This document shows, piece by piece, positions 8,722-18,686 of a stretch of 64,000 nucleotides of DNA (the stretch's first letter is position 1; every line of letters starts with the position of its first letter). Source of the DNA: an uncultured Bacteroidales bacterium (lineage in GTDB: Bacteria > Bacteroidota > Bacteroidia > Bacteroidales > UBA932); NCBI GenBank assembly GCA_944326305.1, contig CALVDL010000013.1:1-64000 (forward strand). The letters are read 5' to 3'. The translations under genes were made by a program, and so were the position numbers. The notes under the pieces are model-generated. The model searched no databases, was not told the origin of the DNA, and saw nothing but the letters and a program-made list of their open reading frames with translations.

Positions 8722-11307
8722 TCAGTTTTTCCTGAATACGGCGAGGCCTGTGCAGGATAGCAGGAGCAGGATAATGAGCGAGATGGAGGACGCCCTTGAA
8801 AGCCGTTCTCCATTTTTGTATGACGGCGGGTCGAACCTCATGACCAGCTCGTGCTCGCCTGTCGGGATGAATGCCCCCCGCAGAATCCAGTCCGCCCTGA
8901 AAATCTCTATCGGTCTGCCGTCCACTTCCGCGTGCCATCCTTCCGGATAGTAGATTTCGCTGAATACGACAGCCTGTTCGGACCTGGTCCTGTAGCGGTA
9001 CCGCAGCTCGTTCGGTGCATAGGATGTCATCCAGATACTGTCGGCCGGGGCGATGTCATATACGGCGAGCCTGCCGAGCGAGTCCAGACGTTCGCGTGCC
9101 CATGCGAAGTCGTCCCCTATCACTGCACACGTACGCAGGTCGGTCTGTCCTACGAGGGCTATTTCTTCATCAGGGGTAGCCGCAGGGACGGCGGAGCTGA
9201 CAAACCAGCAGTTGCCCAGTGCATTATGGTTCAATACCGGAGGATATTCGCCTCCGATTATTATGTATTTTCCGTTCAGGGCGGATGTCAGCGGCAGGGA
9301 AGGCAGGCTGTCTTCAACCTCCTGGATGGTCGCCGATGAGTTGACTGTCCTGATGATGCTGTTTATTTCAGGGTTAAGGTATTTGTCTATAAGGTTCTGG
9401 TATCTCTGCAGCTTGGCCGGGCTGTAACCGCCTATGCACTTGTGGTGGTAGCTCGGATGCGAGTCATTGAAGGTGTTCACGCTTATGTCAAGCACCCTGT
9501 AGTCCGGGTCGGTATCCTGGAGGATGATTTTATCTACCGGCCTGAGCTCGAACTGCTCCGCGAAGCTGCGGTTGCTCACGAAGTCATCGCTGTCGAGGTA
9601 TCTCTTGTCAACAGGCAGGAGATCGGCTGCCACCAGAATGACGATCCCCAGGCTGGCAAGGGCGGAATATTTCAGCCATGGCCTTTCCACTGATGCCCCT
9701 GCCTTTGTCTGAGGCAGTCTCCTGATTATCATATAGAGCATGCCGGCGGTGAGCAGTATCAGGAAGAAGCTCCGCCTTGCGTCCTTGGCGAGCATCGCCC
9801 TGCGGTCATCGGCGAATGCCTGCACCAGGACATCGGGCTGCCCGGCGTCGGATGCTCCCGTGAATGTCCCGGCAAGCGACGGGAATATCCAGAACAGCAG
9901 GCAGAACCCTCCGGTGACAAGCAGGGCCGTGAGGGTTGCCCTGGCGGCTTTTTCACGTCCGTAGCCCCCGCGCAGGATCCTGTCAAGCACCAGGAAGCCG
10001 AGCATCGGGACGCTTACCTGAAGGATTGTCAGTGCCATGGAAACAGTCCTGAACTTGTTGTATAGCGGGGCGTATTCGAACCACAGTTTCGTGAACCACA
10101 TGAAATGGCTTCCCCATGCGAGCATGACAGCCAGGACAGTGGCCGCAAGCAGCCACCATTTTTCTTTACGGTCGTAGAGACAGAGTCCCAGGATGAAAAG
10201 GAATATCGAGATTGCTCCTATATACATAGGGCCGGCCGTGAACGGCTGTGGCCCCCAGTACAGGGGCAGTGCTTTCATTACTTCATTCAGGTTTGGCTGC
10301 CCCGCCTGTCGCAGGATATTTTCCGTCTCGGAATTGCGGATGGTCATCTCACCTGCGGAAGATCCTCCGTTGAAGTTGGGAATCAGCAGGTTTGGGGTCT
10401 CCTCTATCCCGTATGACCAGGCTGTTGCGTAGTCGAGGTCGAGCCCCTTTTCATTGTCGTTCGCATCGGCCGGTGTCAGTTCCGAGCCTCCGCGCATGGT
10501 GTATTGGGTGTACCTGTATGTGGGGATCAGCTTGTTAAGGTTAGTGCAGATGCCGGTCCCCCCGATGACAAGGAGCATGGCCGACACTATGAAGAACCTG
10601 CCTGCCATCTCCTTCTTCCTCATGCATACATGCACGAGCATTACGATTGCATAGAGGAATATGATGATCGCCAGATAGTATGTTATCTGCGGGTGGTTCG
10701 CCTTTATCTGCATGCTCAGGGCGAGGGCGAACAGCACGGCTCCCATGAGCGATGCGGGCAGCCATGATTTCCATGACCCTTTACTGTGCCTTTCAAGGGC
10801 GCTTCTGTAGGTAAATACAAGTGCGGCAAGTACCCACGGCATGAAGGCGATAGCCTGCATCTTGGTATTGTGTCCCACCTGGATGATCTGCATGTTGTAT
10901 GAGCAGAACGTGATGGCTATGGCCCCTCCTATGGCCAGGAGCCAGTTCACACCTAAGGCCAGCATAAGAAGGAACGAGCCGGCCAGTGAAACGAACAGGA
11001 AATTGGCCGGCCTGGCCCCCGACATCAGGATATTGTATATGGGCCTGGTCCAGTCTCCCTTGAAATCGTCGTACATTGTGACATTGGGCATGCCAGAGAA
11101 CATGGAGCCGGTCCAGTAGGTCGGGTCGTCCGGATGCTGTGCATTGTGCTTCAGGGTTTCCTGCGCCATTCCTCTCCATCCGGAGAAATCCGACTGGTTG
11201 ACGATTTTTCCGCTGAATACTTCAGGTACGAAGCCGTATGCGAGCACCAGGAAAAGGACAATTGCCCCTATGAATATCAGTACCTTGTTTGTAAGTCTCC
11301 TGTTCAT
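8722..11307 (-). CDS. YfhO-family polytopic membrane protein
   Basis: Inner-membrane protein of 861 residues. A short first segment (VLIFIGAIVLFLVLAYGFV) precedes a first periplasmic stretch with FSGWRGMAQETLKHN, then about a dozen membrane segments. A large soluble domain follows (about residues 560-820), and one last segment (SISLIILLLLSCTGLAVF). Family members are linked to glycosylation of wall or membrane polymers. The gene is 4 nt downstream of a GT4 glycosyltransferase gene, so the two probably form an operon for an envelope glycan. Exact reaction unknown. Confidence 0.85.
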   Translation of the reverse strand: MNRRLTNKVLIFIGAIVLFLVLAYGFVPEVFSGKIVNQSDFSGWRGMAQETLKHNAQHPDDPTYWTGSMFSGMPNVTMYDDFKGDWTRPIYNILMSGARPANFLFVSLAGSFLLMLALGVNWLLAIGGAIAITFCSYNMQIIQVGHNTKMQAIAFMPWVLAALVFTYRSALERHSKGSWKSWLPASLMGAVLFALALSMQIKANHPQITYYLAIIIFLYAIVMLVHVCMRKKEMAGRFFIVSAMLLVIGGTGICTNLNKLIPTYRYTQYTMRGGSELTPADANDNEKGLDLDYATAWSYGIEETPNLLIPNFNGGSSAGEMTIRNSETENILRQAGQPNLNEVMKALPLYWGPQPFTAGPMYIGAISIFLFILGLCLYDRKEKWWLLAATVLAVMLAWGSHFMWFTKLWFEYAPLYNKFRTVSMALTILQVSVPMLGFLVLDRILRGGYGREKAARATLTALLVTGGFCLLFWIFPSLAGTFTGASDAGQPDVLVQAFADDRRAMLAKDARRSFFLILLTAGMLYMIIRRLPQTKAGASVERPWLKYSALASLGIVILVAADLLPVDKRYLDSDDFVSNRSFAEQFELRPVDKIILQDTDPDYRVLDISVNTFNDSHPSYHHKCIGGYSPAKLQRYQNLIDKYLNPEINSIIRTVNSSATIQEVEDSLPSLPLTSALNGKYIIIGGEYPPVLNHNALGNCWFVSSAVPAATPDEEIALVGQTDLRTCAVIGDDFAWARERLDSLGRLAVYDIAPADSIWMTSYAPNELRYRYRTRSEQAVVFSEIYYPEGWHAEVDGRPIEIFRADWILRGAFIPTGEHELVMRFDPPSYKNGERLSRASSISLIILLLLSCTGLAVFRKN

Positions 11308-11311
11308 CTGT

Positions 11312-12616
11312 CTATTTCTTTTTTGTTATTATGGAATCCATCAGGGCCGCCATTCTGGAAGTGAGCGCTCTGCGTGAATATTGCCCTATATTTTCGGTAT
11401 CGGCCTGCAGGGTGCCGCTGTTGAAGCGCTCCCAGCAGAGGTCTATGTATTTCTTTATGGAGGTCTCGTCGTCCCAGTTGAATACGGCTCCCGCCCGTGT
11501 AGTGCTGATGATCCTTGCCATCGCCCCGTCGGTCTGGCCTATCCCCAGGACGGGACGGCCGGAGGCGAGGTATTCGAAAAGTTTGCCCGGCAGGGTGGCC
11601 CGGTATTCCGGCTCTTTCCTCAAGGGCAGTATCAGCAGGGACGCGCTTTTCTGCTCACGCACCGCCTTCTGGTGGTCTACGTATCCCACATCGCGCAGAT
11701 TGGCCGCAAGACCTGCCTTTTCGATGGAGACGGTAATCTCTTTGTCTGTCTTTCCTGCAAGCCTTATCCGGAGCATGCCGGCGAATGCGCTGTCGGAACG
11801 GCATTTGTCCGCAAGCACTTTCCAGAGTGTCTCCGGATTCCCGTCCGAAGCGAACAGCCCGGTGTGGGTGATATTGAAATACCCGTCCGGCTCCACCGTC
11901 TGGTCGAAGTCCTCCTCGTCGTACCCGTTTGTGACCAGCTCTACAGGGGTCGCCGTCATCGCCTGGAACTCCTCCTGCACAAGCGGGGATACGGCCACCA
12001 CGGTATCCGCGTTGTCAAGTACTGTCTTTTCAAGATACCTGTGTCTGTCCTCCGCCCATTTGCTCAGCCCCAGATGCTTGAAATAGAACATCCTGGTCCA
12101 CGGGTCCCTGAAATCCGCTATCCATGGTATCCCTGTCCTGCGGGCCACTTTCTCTGCTATCAGGTGCATAGAGTGGGGAGGACCTGTGCTGATGATTATG
12201 TCTACAGGGTGCTCCTTGAGATATTTCACGAGATATTTCGCCGATGGCGAAATCCACAGGCACCTCGGGTCAGGGATAAAAAGGTTCCCCCTTATGAACA
12301 TCGACACTTTCTGCCTGAAACTCTTTTTCTGGCCGTTTATCGGGTTGACCTCACCCTCTGATGCCTTTCTCCCTCCTCCGAATATTTTCCTGTATAGCCC
12401 GTAAGGTTCTATGATACGGGTTTTTATTATTTCCGCCTCCGCCGGAATCTCTTCCTCTAAAGTATGGTCGACGGTTGTGAGCTCCGGATTTTCCGGGGTA
12501 TAGATGACCGGCTGCCACCCCTGTCCGGGGAGGTATTTAGCGAATTTCACCCATCTCTGCACACCCGACCCTCCGGAAGGGGGCCAGTAGTAGGATATTA
12601 TCAGTGCACGTTTCAT
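11312..12616 (-). CDS. GT4-family glycosyltransferase
   Basis: Cytoplasmic, membrane-associated glycosyltransferase of about 434 residues with GT-B fold. The N-terminus MKRALIISYYWPPSGGSGVQRW is typical. The donor-site part has LPLRKEPEYRATLPGKLFEYLASGRPVLGI, where the LPGKLFEYLASG block is the usual nucleotide-sugar contact. ATG 12616 is preferred over ATG 12628 because it starts the conserved strand directly. It lies upstream of the YfhO-like gene in the same transcript and is divergent from mutS. Donor and acceptor are not predictable. Confidence 0.87.
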   Translation of the reverse strand: MKRALIISYYWPPSGGSGVQRWVKFAKYLPGQGWQPVIYTPENPELTTVDHTLEEEIPAEAEIIKTRIIEPYGLYRKIFGGGRKASEGEVNPINGQKKSFRQKVSMFIRGNLFIPDPRCLWISPSAKYLVKYLKEHPVDIIISTGPPHSMHLIAEKVARRTGIPWIADFRDPWTRMFYFKHLGLSKWAEDRHRYLEKTVLDNADTVVAVSPLVQEEFQAMTATPVELVTNGYDEEDFDQTVEPDGYFNITHTGLFASDGNPETLWKVLADKCRSDSAFAGMLRIRLAGKTDKEITVSIEKAGLAANLRDVGYVDHQKAVREQKSASLLILPLRKEPEYRATLPGKLFEYLASGRPVLGIGQTDGAMARIISTTRAGAVFNWDDETSIKKYIDLCWERFNSGTLQADTENIGQYSRRALTSRMAALMDSIITKKK

Positions 12617-12627
12617 AATAAGACGCA

Positions 12628-12667
12628 CAAATATACTCCGTTTTTGCCGAATTTAGTTGTAAATTTG
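12628..12667. promoter_or_regulatory. Divergent -7 boxes for the GT4 gene and mutS
   Basis: On the plus strand TAAATTTG (12660-12667) and on the minus strand TATATTTG (12628-12635) both fit TAnnTTTG and face mutS and the GT4 gene. Neither has a clear TTTG at 19-21 nt spacing, so only the -7 elements are claimed. Confidence 0.45.
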
Positions 12668-12686
12668 CATGCTTATGCGATTTTGA

Positions 12687-15332
12687 ATGACAATGAAAGA
12701 AAAGATAGTCGAGACCCCCCTGATGAAGCAGTATTTCCAGGTGAAGGCCCAGCATCCTGAAGCCGTGCTGCTTTTCCGGGTAGGGGATTTTTATGAGACA
12801 TTCGCCGATGATGCGCTGATTGCCAGCAAGGTACTGGGAATTGTGCTTACAAAGAGGGCCAACGGTTCCGCCCAGTCGGTCCCTCTCGCAGGCTTCCCGC
12901 ACCACTCTATAGACATTTATCTTCCGCGTCTCGTGCGGGCCGGTTACAAAGTCGCCGTCTGCGACCAGCTTGAAGACCCGAAACTCACCAAAAAGATAGT
13001 GAAGAGGGGGGTGACTGAGCTTGTGACGCCCGGCATAGCCTTCAGCGACCAGCTGCTTGAACAGAAGGAGCACAATTTCCTTGCAGGCCTTACATTCGAG
13101 AAGGACAAGTGCGGGGTGGCCTTCCTGGATGTCTCCACCGGGACTTTCCAGCTGGCTGAAGGCACCCTGGACTATGTGGATACGCTGCTCTCCTCATTCG
13201 CCCCGAAGGAGCTTGTCGTCCCGAAGGGATATGAAAAGGGGGTGAAAGACCGTTTCGGGGACAGCTACTATATCTCCACGCTTGAAGAATGGGCGTTTGT
13301 CTATGATTCTTCGGTGGAGAAACTGAAAAAACAGCTCGGGGTGGATTCGCTGAAGGGCTTTGCGATAGATGTCTACCCTCTCGGGGTGATATCGGCGGGG
13401 GCCCTTCTTGTCTATCTGGAGCAGACCCAGCATTCCGGACTGAAGAACATATGCTCCATATCGCGTATCGACGAGACCGACTTTGTCTGGATGGACCGCT
13501 TCACTTTCAGGAACCTGGAGATATTTTCCGCGGCAGGCGGAGGTGAGGGCGTATCTTTGGTGTCTGTGATAGACCGCTGCTCGTCCCCTATGGGGGCCCG
13601 CCTTCTGCGCAGCTGGCTGATGATGCCGTCAATGGACATAACGGAGCTGAACACCAGGTATGACGTGGTGCAGCATTTCGTGGAAAACAGGCATGAACTG
13701 TCTGAACTTCAGGACTATATAGGCAACGTCGGTGACCTTGAAAGGATAATATCACGGGCTGCGGCGGGGAAAATCGCCCCGCGCGAGGTCATGCAGCTCA
13801 AGAGGGGCCTCTCCCAGATGGGCCCGATAGTCTCGCTCTGTTCCGGTAAGGGCTGTGAGCCTCTTGAAAGGATGATGTCTGCGCTTGACGGCTGTACCGG
13901 CCTTCTTGATACTCTGGAAAGGACAATGGCGCCGGACCCTGCCGCCGCAATCGGGAAGGGCGATGTCATCGCCTCCGGGTTCAATGCCGAGCTCGATGAC
14001 CTGCGCAATCTGGCCCGCAACAGCAAGGAAGTCCTGCTCAATATCCAGCAGCGCGAGATGGAGAGGACGGGAATCACTTCCCTGAAAATCAACTACAATT
14101 CAGTTTTCGGCTACTACCTTGAAGTGCGCAATGCCCACAAGGACAAGGTGCCGTCGGACTGGATCCGCAAACAGACCCTGGTCAATGCGGAACGCTATAT
14201 CACCCAAGAGCTTAAAGAGTATGAGGAGAAGATTATCGGGGCAGAGGAGCGGATATATGTCCTCGAAAGCAGGCTGTATGCGGAGCTGGTCGCCTCAATC
14301 CAGCGCAGCATCTCCGTCATCCAGTCCAACTGCCGGATACTCGCCCGGCTTGATGTCCTGTCCGGGTTCGCCGATCTTGCCCTGTCGAACAGGTACAGCC
14401 GTCCGGAGATGAATGACGGTTACGGGATAGATATAAAGGCCGGCAGGCATCCTGTGATAGAGACCCTCATGCCGCGAGGGGAGGAATTCGTTGCCAACGA
14501 TGTCTACCTTGACAACAAGACCCAGCAGATTATCATCCTTACCGGTCCGAACATGGCCGGCAAGTCCGCCCTGCTGAGGCAGACTGCACTGATAGTGTTG
14601 CTTGCCCAGATAGGGTCGTTCGTACCGGCGGACTCTGCGAAGATAGGCTACTGTGACAAGCTATTTACGCGTGTCGGTGCTTCAGACAACATCTCCCGCG
14701 GTGAATCTACTTTCATGGTGGAAATGCTTGAGACCTCAATGATCCTGCACAACCTCTCTGCCCGTTCGCTGGTCCTTCTGGACGAGATAGGGCGCGGGAC
14801 CTCCACATATGACGGAATGTCCATCGCCAGGGCCATTGTGGAATACATACATGAATACGGTGACGGGGCCAAGACCCTGTTCGCCACCCATTATCATGAA
14901 CTCAATGACCTGGAGAACATATTCCCGAGGGTGAAGAACTTCCACATTGCCGTGAAGGAGGTGGACAAGAAGGTGATATTCCTGCGCAAATTGAAGGAAG
15001 GGGGAGTCGCCCACAGTTTCGGACTTCATGTGGCGAGGATGGCCGGGATGCCGAGGCAGGTGCTGGATTCTGCGGAAAAGACCCTGGAGGCTTTGGAAAA
15101 AGGCGATGACGGGAAGGCGATGGCCCTGCCGTCTAAGAAGGTCAAGGCCCATAATGTGAGGGAGGGCCGGGTCGAGAGCGACGGTTCCCTGCAGTTGTCG
15201 TTTTTCCAGCTGGAGGACCCTCTGCTGATGTCGTTGAGGGATGACCTGAATGCGGCCGATCTTGACAATATGACCCCGATGCAGGCATTCGACCTGCTGC
15301 GCAGCATGAAATCGCAGCTCAGCGGGAAATGA
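12687..15332 (+). CDS. mutS: DNA mismatch repair protein MutS
   Basis: Cytoplasmic mismatch-recognition ATPase of 881 residues, the usual length. The mismatch-binding motif is DFYETF near residue 36, in the N-terminal domain. Connector, core and clamp domains follow. The C-terminal ATPase has Walker A GPNMAGKSALLRQ (about residue 620), Walker B VLLDEIGRGTSTYDG and ATHYHEL. A C-terminal helix-turn-helix (MTPMQAFDLLRSM) supports dimerization. The gene stands alone, divergent from the GT4 gene. Start at 12687 or the ATG two codons later. Confidence 0.98.
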   Translation: MTMKEKIVETPLMKQYFQVKAQHPEAVLLFRVGDFYETFADDALIASKVLGIVLTKRANGSAQSVPLAGFPHHSIDIYLPRLVRAGYKVAVCDQLEDPKLTKKIVKRGVTELVTPGIAFSDQLLEQKEHNFLAGLTFEKDKCGVAFLDVSTGTFQLAEGTLDYVDTLLSSFAPKELVVPKGYEKGVKDRFGDSYYISTLEEWAFVYDSSVEKLKKQLGVDSLKGFAIDVYPLGVISAGALLVYLEQTQHSGLKNICSISRIDETDFVWMDRFTFRNLEIFSAAGGGEGVSLVSVIDRCSSPMGARLLRSWLMMPSMDITELNTRYDVVQHFVENRHELSELQDYIGNVGDLERIISRAAAGKIAPREVMQLKRGLSQMGPIVSLCSGKGCEPLERMMSALDGCTGLLDTLERTMAPDPAAAIGKGDVIASGFNAELDDLRNLARNSKEVLLNIQQREMERTGITSLKINYNSVFGYYLEVRNAHKDKVPSDWIRKQTLVNAERYITQELKEYEEKIIGAEERIYVLESRLYAELVASIQRSISVIQSNCRILARLDVLSGFADLALSNRYSRPEMNDGYGIDIKAGRHPVIETLMPRGEEFVANDVYLDNKTQQIIILTGPNMAGKSALLRQTALIVLLAQIGSFVPADSAKIGYCDKLFTRVGASDNISRGESTFMVEMLETSMILHNLSARSLVLLDEIGRGTSTYDGMSIARAIVEYIHEYGDGAKTLFATHYHELNDLENIFPRVKNFHIAVKEVDKKVIFLRKLKEGGVAHSFGLHVARMAGMPRQVLDSAEKTLEALEKGDDGKAMALPSKKVKAHNVREGRVESDGSLQLSFFQLEDPLLMSLRDDLNAADLDNMTPMQAFDLLRSMKSQLSGK

Positions 15333-15390
15333 ACCGGGCGGTGGACTGCCTCCGGACGAGACCACTATTAACATTAATCAATAAGTTTTT

Positions 15391-17394
15391 ATGAACAAAG
15401 TAATTGTTGCGGCTGCAGCCGCAATGGTGTTGGCGGCAAGCGCGTCTGCCGCTGCGCCGAAAGAATTTGAACTGTCCTCCCCGGACGGGAAACTGAATGT
15501 ATCGGTCGAGGTAGGGGAGACTGTAACCTACTCGTTGTCGCATGACGGGACTGTGCTCCTGGACCCTTCGCAGGTCTCTATGACATTGGCGGACGGGACC
15601 GTCTATGGGGTGGATTCCAGATTCCTGGGCAAGAAGACACGCGCTGTGGATGAAGATATTACGACCAGGAACTACAAGAAGGCCGTGGTTGAGGACCGTT
15701 TCAATGAACTGACATTGCGCTTCAAAGGGTTCAACATTATTTTCAGGGCCTACGATGACGGTATGGCCTACCGTTTCGTTTCGCTCGCCGGCTCTCCGTT
15801 CAAGGTGAAGTCGGAGCAGGCGGAATTCGTTTTTCCGGATGACTGGAAGGCTTATGTGCCTTATGTCAGGGATTTCGACAGGGATGACTTTTCCCGCCAG
15901 TTCTTCAACTCTTTTGAAAACACGTATGTACATGCGTCCCTTTCAGAATGGGACAAAGACAGGATAGCATTCCTTCCTCTGGTGGTCGAGGCTGACGGCG
16001 GCAGGAAACTCTGCATAGCAGAGGCTGACCTTCTGGACTATCCGGGGATGTATCTCTACAACGGGGACGCCGGACATGCCCTTCACGGGGTGTTTGCACC
16101 GTATCCTGACAAAGTGGAGCAGGGCGGGCACAATATGCTCCAGATGACAGTCAAGTCCAGGAAGGACTATATTGCCGAGTATGAAAGCGGTGTGTCCTTC
16201 CCGTGGAGGACCGTCATCGTTTCCACCAGGGATTCGGAGCTCGCCGACAACGACATGGTTTACCGTCTTGCCACCCCTCCTGCCGAAGATGCCGATTTCA
16301 GCTGGGTGAAACCGGGAAAGGTTGCATGGGACTGGTGGAACGACTGGAATATCTATGGAGTGGATTTCAGGGCCGGGATCAACAATGACACTTATAAATA
16401 TTATATAGACTTCGCCTCCAGCCACGGTATCGAATATGTGATTCTCGACGAGGGCTGGGCAGTGAACAAGAAGGCCGACCTGATGCAGGTAGTCCCGGAG
16501 ATAGACCTGGAGATGCTTGCCGGTTATGCCAGGTCAAAGAATGTAGGGCTGATTCTGTGGGCCGGATACTGGGCATTCGACAGGGACATGGAGGAGGTCT
16601 GCAAGTATTTCTCAGGGATAGGGATAAAGGGATTCAAGGTTGATTTCATGGACCGCGATGACCAGGTGATGGTGGATTTCCACCGTCGTGCTGCCGAGAT
16701 GGCTGCAAAATACGGCCTGATGATAGATTTCCATGGCACCTACAAACCGACCGGCCTTCACCGTACTTATCCAAATGTCATAAATTACGAAGGTGTGCAC
16801 GGCCTGGAGCAGATGAAATGGTCCGGGACTGATGTGGACCAGGTCACTTATGACCTCATCATCCCGTTTGTGAGGATGGTCGCAGGCCCGATGGATTACA
16901 CTCAGGGGGCAATGAGAAACGCCACCAGGGGCAATTACCGTCCGGTGAACTCCGAGGCCATGAGCCAGGGCACACGCTGCCGCCAGCTTGCAGAATATGT
17001 AGTCTTCGAATCGCCTCTCAACATGCTTTGCGACTCTCCGTCGAACTATATGCGCGAGCCGGAATGCACAGAGTTCATCTCCGGAATCCCTACCGTATGG
17101 GACGAGACTGTCGCCATGGACGGCAAGATCGCCGAATATATCGCAATGGCCCGCCGCAGCGGCGATGTATGGTACGTCGGCGCCATGACCGACTGGAATA
17201 CCAGGGACATGACCCTCGATGTGTCTTTCCTCGGAGAAGGCGACTATGAGATGGTCATCTACAGGGACGGTATCAATGCCGACCGCGCCGCCTGCGACTA
17301 TGCAAAAGAGACCCTGGACGTCCCTGCCTCCCGCAAAATAAATATACACATGGCCCCTGGCGGAGGCTTTGCAGCAAGGATAGTAAAGAAATAA
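15391..17394 (+). CDS. GH97 glycoside hydrolase, probable retaining alpha-galactosidase type
   Basis: Secreted (signal peptide ending ASASAAAPKEF) periplasmic exo-enzyme of 667 residues. The GH97 N-terminal beta-sandwich (SSPDGKLNVSVEVGETVTYSLSHDG) is followed by a TIM barrel (VAWDWWNDWNIYGVDF, YVILDEGWA) and a C-terminal beta domain. An Asp in GFKVDFMDRDDQ near residue 417 sits where retaining GH97 members have their nucleophile; SusB-type inverting enzymes lack it. This favours alpha-galactosidase over alpha-glucosidase, but alignment would be needed to prove it. It follows mutS by 58 nt and is separated from the main PUL by the tRNA-Gly scar. It may act with the PUL's GH36 enzymes. Confidence 0.88.
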   Translation: MNKVIVAAAAAMVLAASASAAAPKEFELSSPDGKLNVSVEVGETVTYSLSHDGTVLLDPSQVSMTLADGTVYGVDSRFLGKKTRAVDEDITTRNYKKAVVEDRFNELTLRFKGFNIIFRAYDDGMAYRFVSLAGSPFKVKSEQAEFVFPDDWKAYVPYVRDFDRDDFSRQFFNSFENTYVHASLSEWDKDRIAFLPLVVEADGGRKLCIAEADLLDYPGMYLYNGDAGHALHGVFAPYPDKVEQGGHNMLQMTVKSRKDYIAEYESGVSFPWRTVIVSTRDSELADNDMVYRLATPPAEDADFSWVKPGKVAWDWWNDWNIYGVDFRAGINNDTYKYYIDFASSHGIEYVILDEGWAVNKKADLMQVVPEIDLEMLAGYARSKNVGLILWAGYWAFDRDMEEVCKYFSGIGIKGFKVDFMDRDDQVMVDFHRRAAEMAAKYGLMIDFHGTYKPTGLHRTYPNVINYEGVHGLEQMKWSGTDVDQVTYDLIIPFVRMVAGPMDYTQGAMRNATRGNYRPVNSEAMSQGTRCRQLAEYVVFESPLNMLCDSPSNYMREPECTEFISGIPTVWDETVAMDGKIAEYIAMARRSGDVWYVGAMTDWNTRDMTLDVSFLGEGDYEMVIYRDGINADRAACDYAKETLDVPASRKINIHMAPGGGFAARIVKK

Positions 17395-17414
17395 TTGCTG
17401 AAAGTGAAAAAAAA

Positions 17415-17445
17415 TTTGCAGGAACAGAAAAAATATCTACCTTTG
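17415..17445 (+). promoter_or_regulatory. Promoter of tRNA-Gly
   Basis: A perfect Bacteroidota promoter: TTTG (17415-17418), 19-nt spacer, TACCTTTG (17438-17445). It lies 40 nt before the mature tRNA. Confidence 0.85.
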
Positions 17446-17485
17446 CAATCCCGTTACGACAAAACGGGATTGCTCTTTTAAAAAA

Positions 17486-17558
17486 GCGGAAATAGCTCAG
17501 TTGGTAGAGCACAACCTTGCCAAGGTTGGGGTCGCGAGTTCGAGTCTCGTTTTCCGCT
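17486..17558 (+). tRNA. tRNA-Gly (GCC)
   Basis: A complete cloverleaf with acceptor GCGGAAA/TTTCCGC, D-arm GCTCAGTTGGTAGAGC, anticodon loop TTGCCAA carrying GCC, and T-loop TTCGAGT. CCA is not encoded. Its 3' end faces an integrase remnant, so it is the probable target of a past integration. Confidence 0.97.
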
Positions 17559-17563
17559 CTGGA

Positions 17564-17591
17564 GAGGTCATCAGAAATGATGGCCTCTTTT
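17564..17591 (+). terminator. Terminator of tRNA-Gly
   Basis: GAGGTCATCA and TGATGGCCTC form a 10-bp stem (one T-G pair) with a GAAA tetraloop, followed by TTTT. It lies directly after the tRNA. Confidence 0.88.
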
Positions 17592-17710
17592 CGTATGTGT
17601 CAATGGGTTATGTCGCTTCGACAAGGCTGTGATGCCGTTCTGGTCCTCATGGCTGAATCAGTGAATTTCTGGAAAACATGGTGAAAATATGGCGGATTTC
17701 GAGGGTTGAT

Positions 17711-17743
17711 TTACCCGTTTACTTACCCACGCACTTACCCACG
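17711..17743 (+). repeat. TTACCC direct repeats upstream of the integrase remnant
   Basis: ACTTACCCACG occurs at 17721-17731 and 17733-17743 with a 12-bp period, preceded by a partial copy TTTACCCG at 17710-17717. Their place between the tRNA-Gly terminator and the integrase start is where integrase arm-type sites are commonly found. That role is a guess. Confidence 0.5.
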
Positions 17744-17782
17744 AGAAGTTAGGCAGATATTGGTTGCTCATATCGTAACTAT

Positions 17783-18581
17783 ATGAGTATCAGTATAACT
17801 ATTGTTCAAAGAAAAGATAAGATAAATCGAAATAACACTGCTCCAATACATATCAGACTTACCCAAAAGAGTAAAATCCCGTTATATTTCGACAGGAATA
17901 ACACTACCCCTTGACGTATGGGATGATTCCGAGCAGCATATTGTCTCCACATATCCAGATTCCGATGCCATGCAGATGCAGATAACGGCAAAGAGACTGG
18001 AGGTAGAAAAGAAGATACAGCGGCTCGAAGCACTTGACACAGAGGTCAATTTCGATACTCTGTTCGGACAGAAAAGCAAGTACATAAACTGCACAGTTTC
18101 CGAATACTTCCAGCAGCAGATTGACTATTTGAAAAGTATCGGCAAAGTAGGTTCAGCATCCAAATATGAGACCTGCAAAAGTCTGCTGGAGCAATGCGGT
18201 TTGGGAAAGAAGCGGTTTGAGCAGGTGGATTTGCAATTCCTGCAGGACTTTGAAGCATACATGACCCGTAAGGGCAACAGCAGCAACAGTCTTGCGACCT
18301 CATTCAGTGTATTGAGGGCTGTATATAACAAGGCAGTCAAACAGAAAGTCTTTGCCGAAACCGATAATGGTGTCAAGGACTTTATCCGTACCTCAAACGG
18401 CAGAACATTCCGGAACCGCGAACTGACATTCCCGCATGGAAGCATAGTGTATTCACAGGAAATCAAGGATGTTCTATGTAAATGCTTCCATATAAGGAAT
18501 GGATTATCCAATTCAGTCTTGGGAATTTTCAAAATTATGTTGGCATTTCCATTTAACAAGACTTTGTATTATATGGACTGA
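17783..18581 (+). pseudogene. Tyrosine integrase remnant (frameshifted and truncated)
   Basis: The first frame encodes the N-terminus typical of Bacteroidales mobile-element integrases (MSISITIVQRKDKINRNN, then PIHIRLTQKSK) and stops at 17912-17914. The family motif YISTGITLPLDVWD continues in the next frame, so one extra base in the AAAA run near 17873-17876 explains the break. The second frame keeps the SAM-like core-binding domain (YFQQQIDYLKSIGKVGSASKYETCKSLL, FLQDFEAYM, NSLATSFSVLRAVYNKAV). It ends at 18581 before any catalytic R-HxxR-Y residue. The enzyme cannot be active. It marks an old integration next to tRNA-Gly. Confidence 0.85.
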
Positions 18582-18686
18582 AAGCAGATAAAGGTAGATT
18601 CCAAAATAATCTGGAATGGAATTGGCATGTGCTCTACCTGTTTACAGATAAAAAGACTATTTTTGCGGAAAACAAAGGAGGATGAT

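Noticed and set aside
18582..18686. Remaining integrase catalytic domain
   Set aside because: No frame shows the Arg, HxxR or Tyr catalytic motifs; the domain appears deleted.
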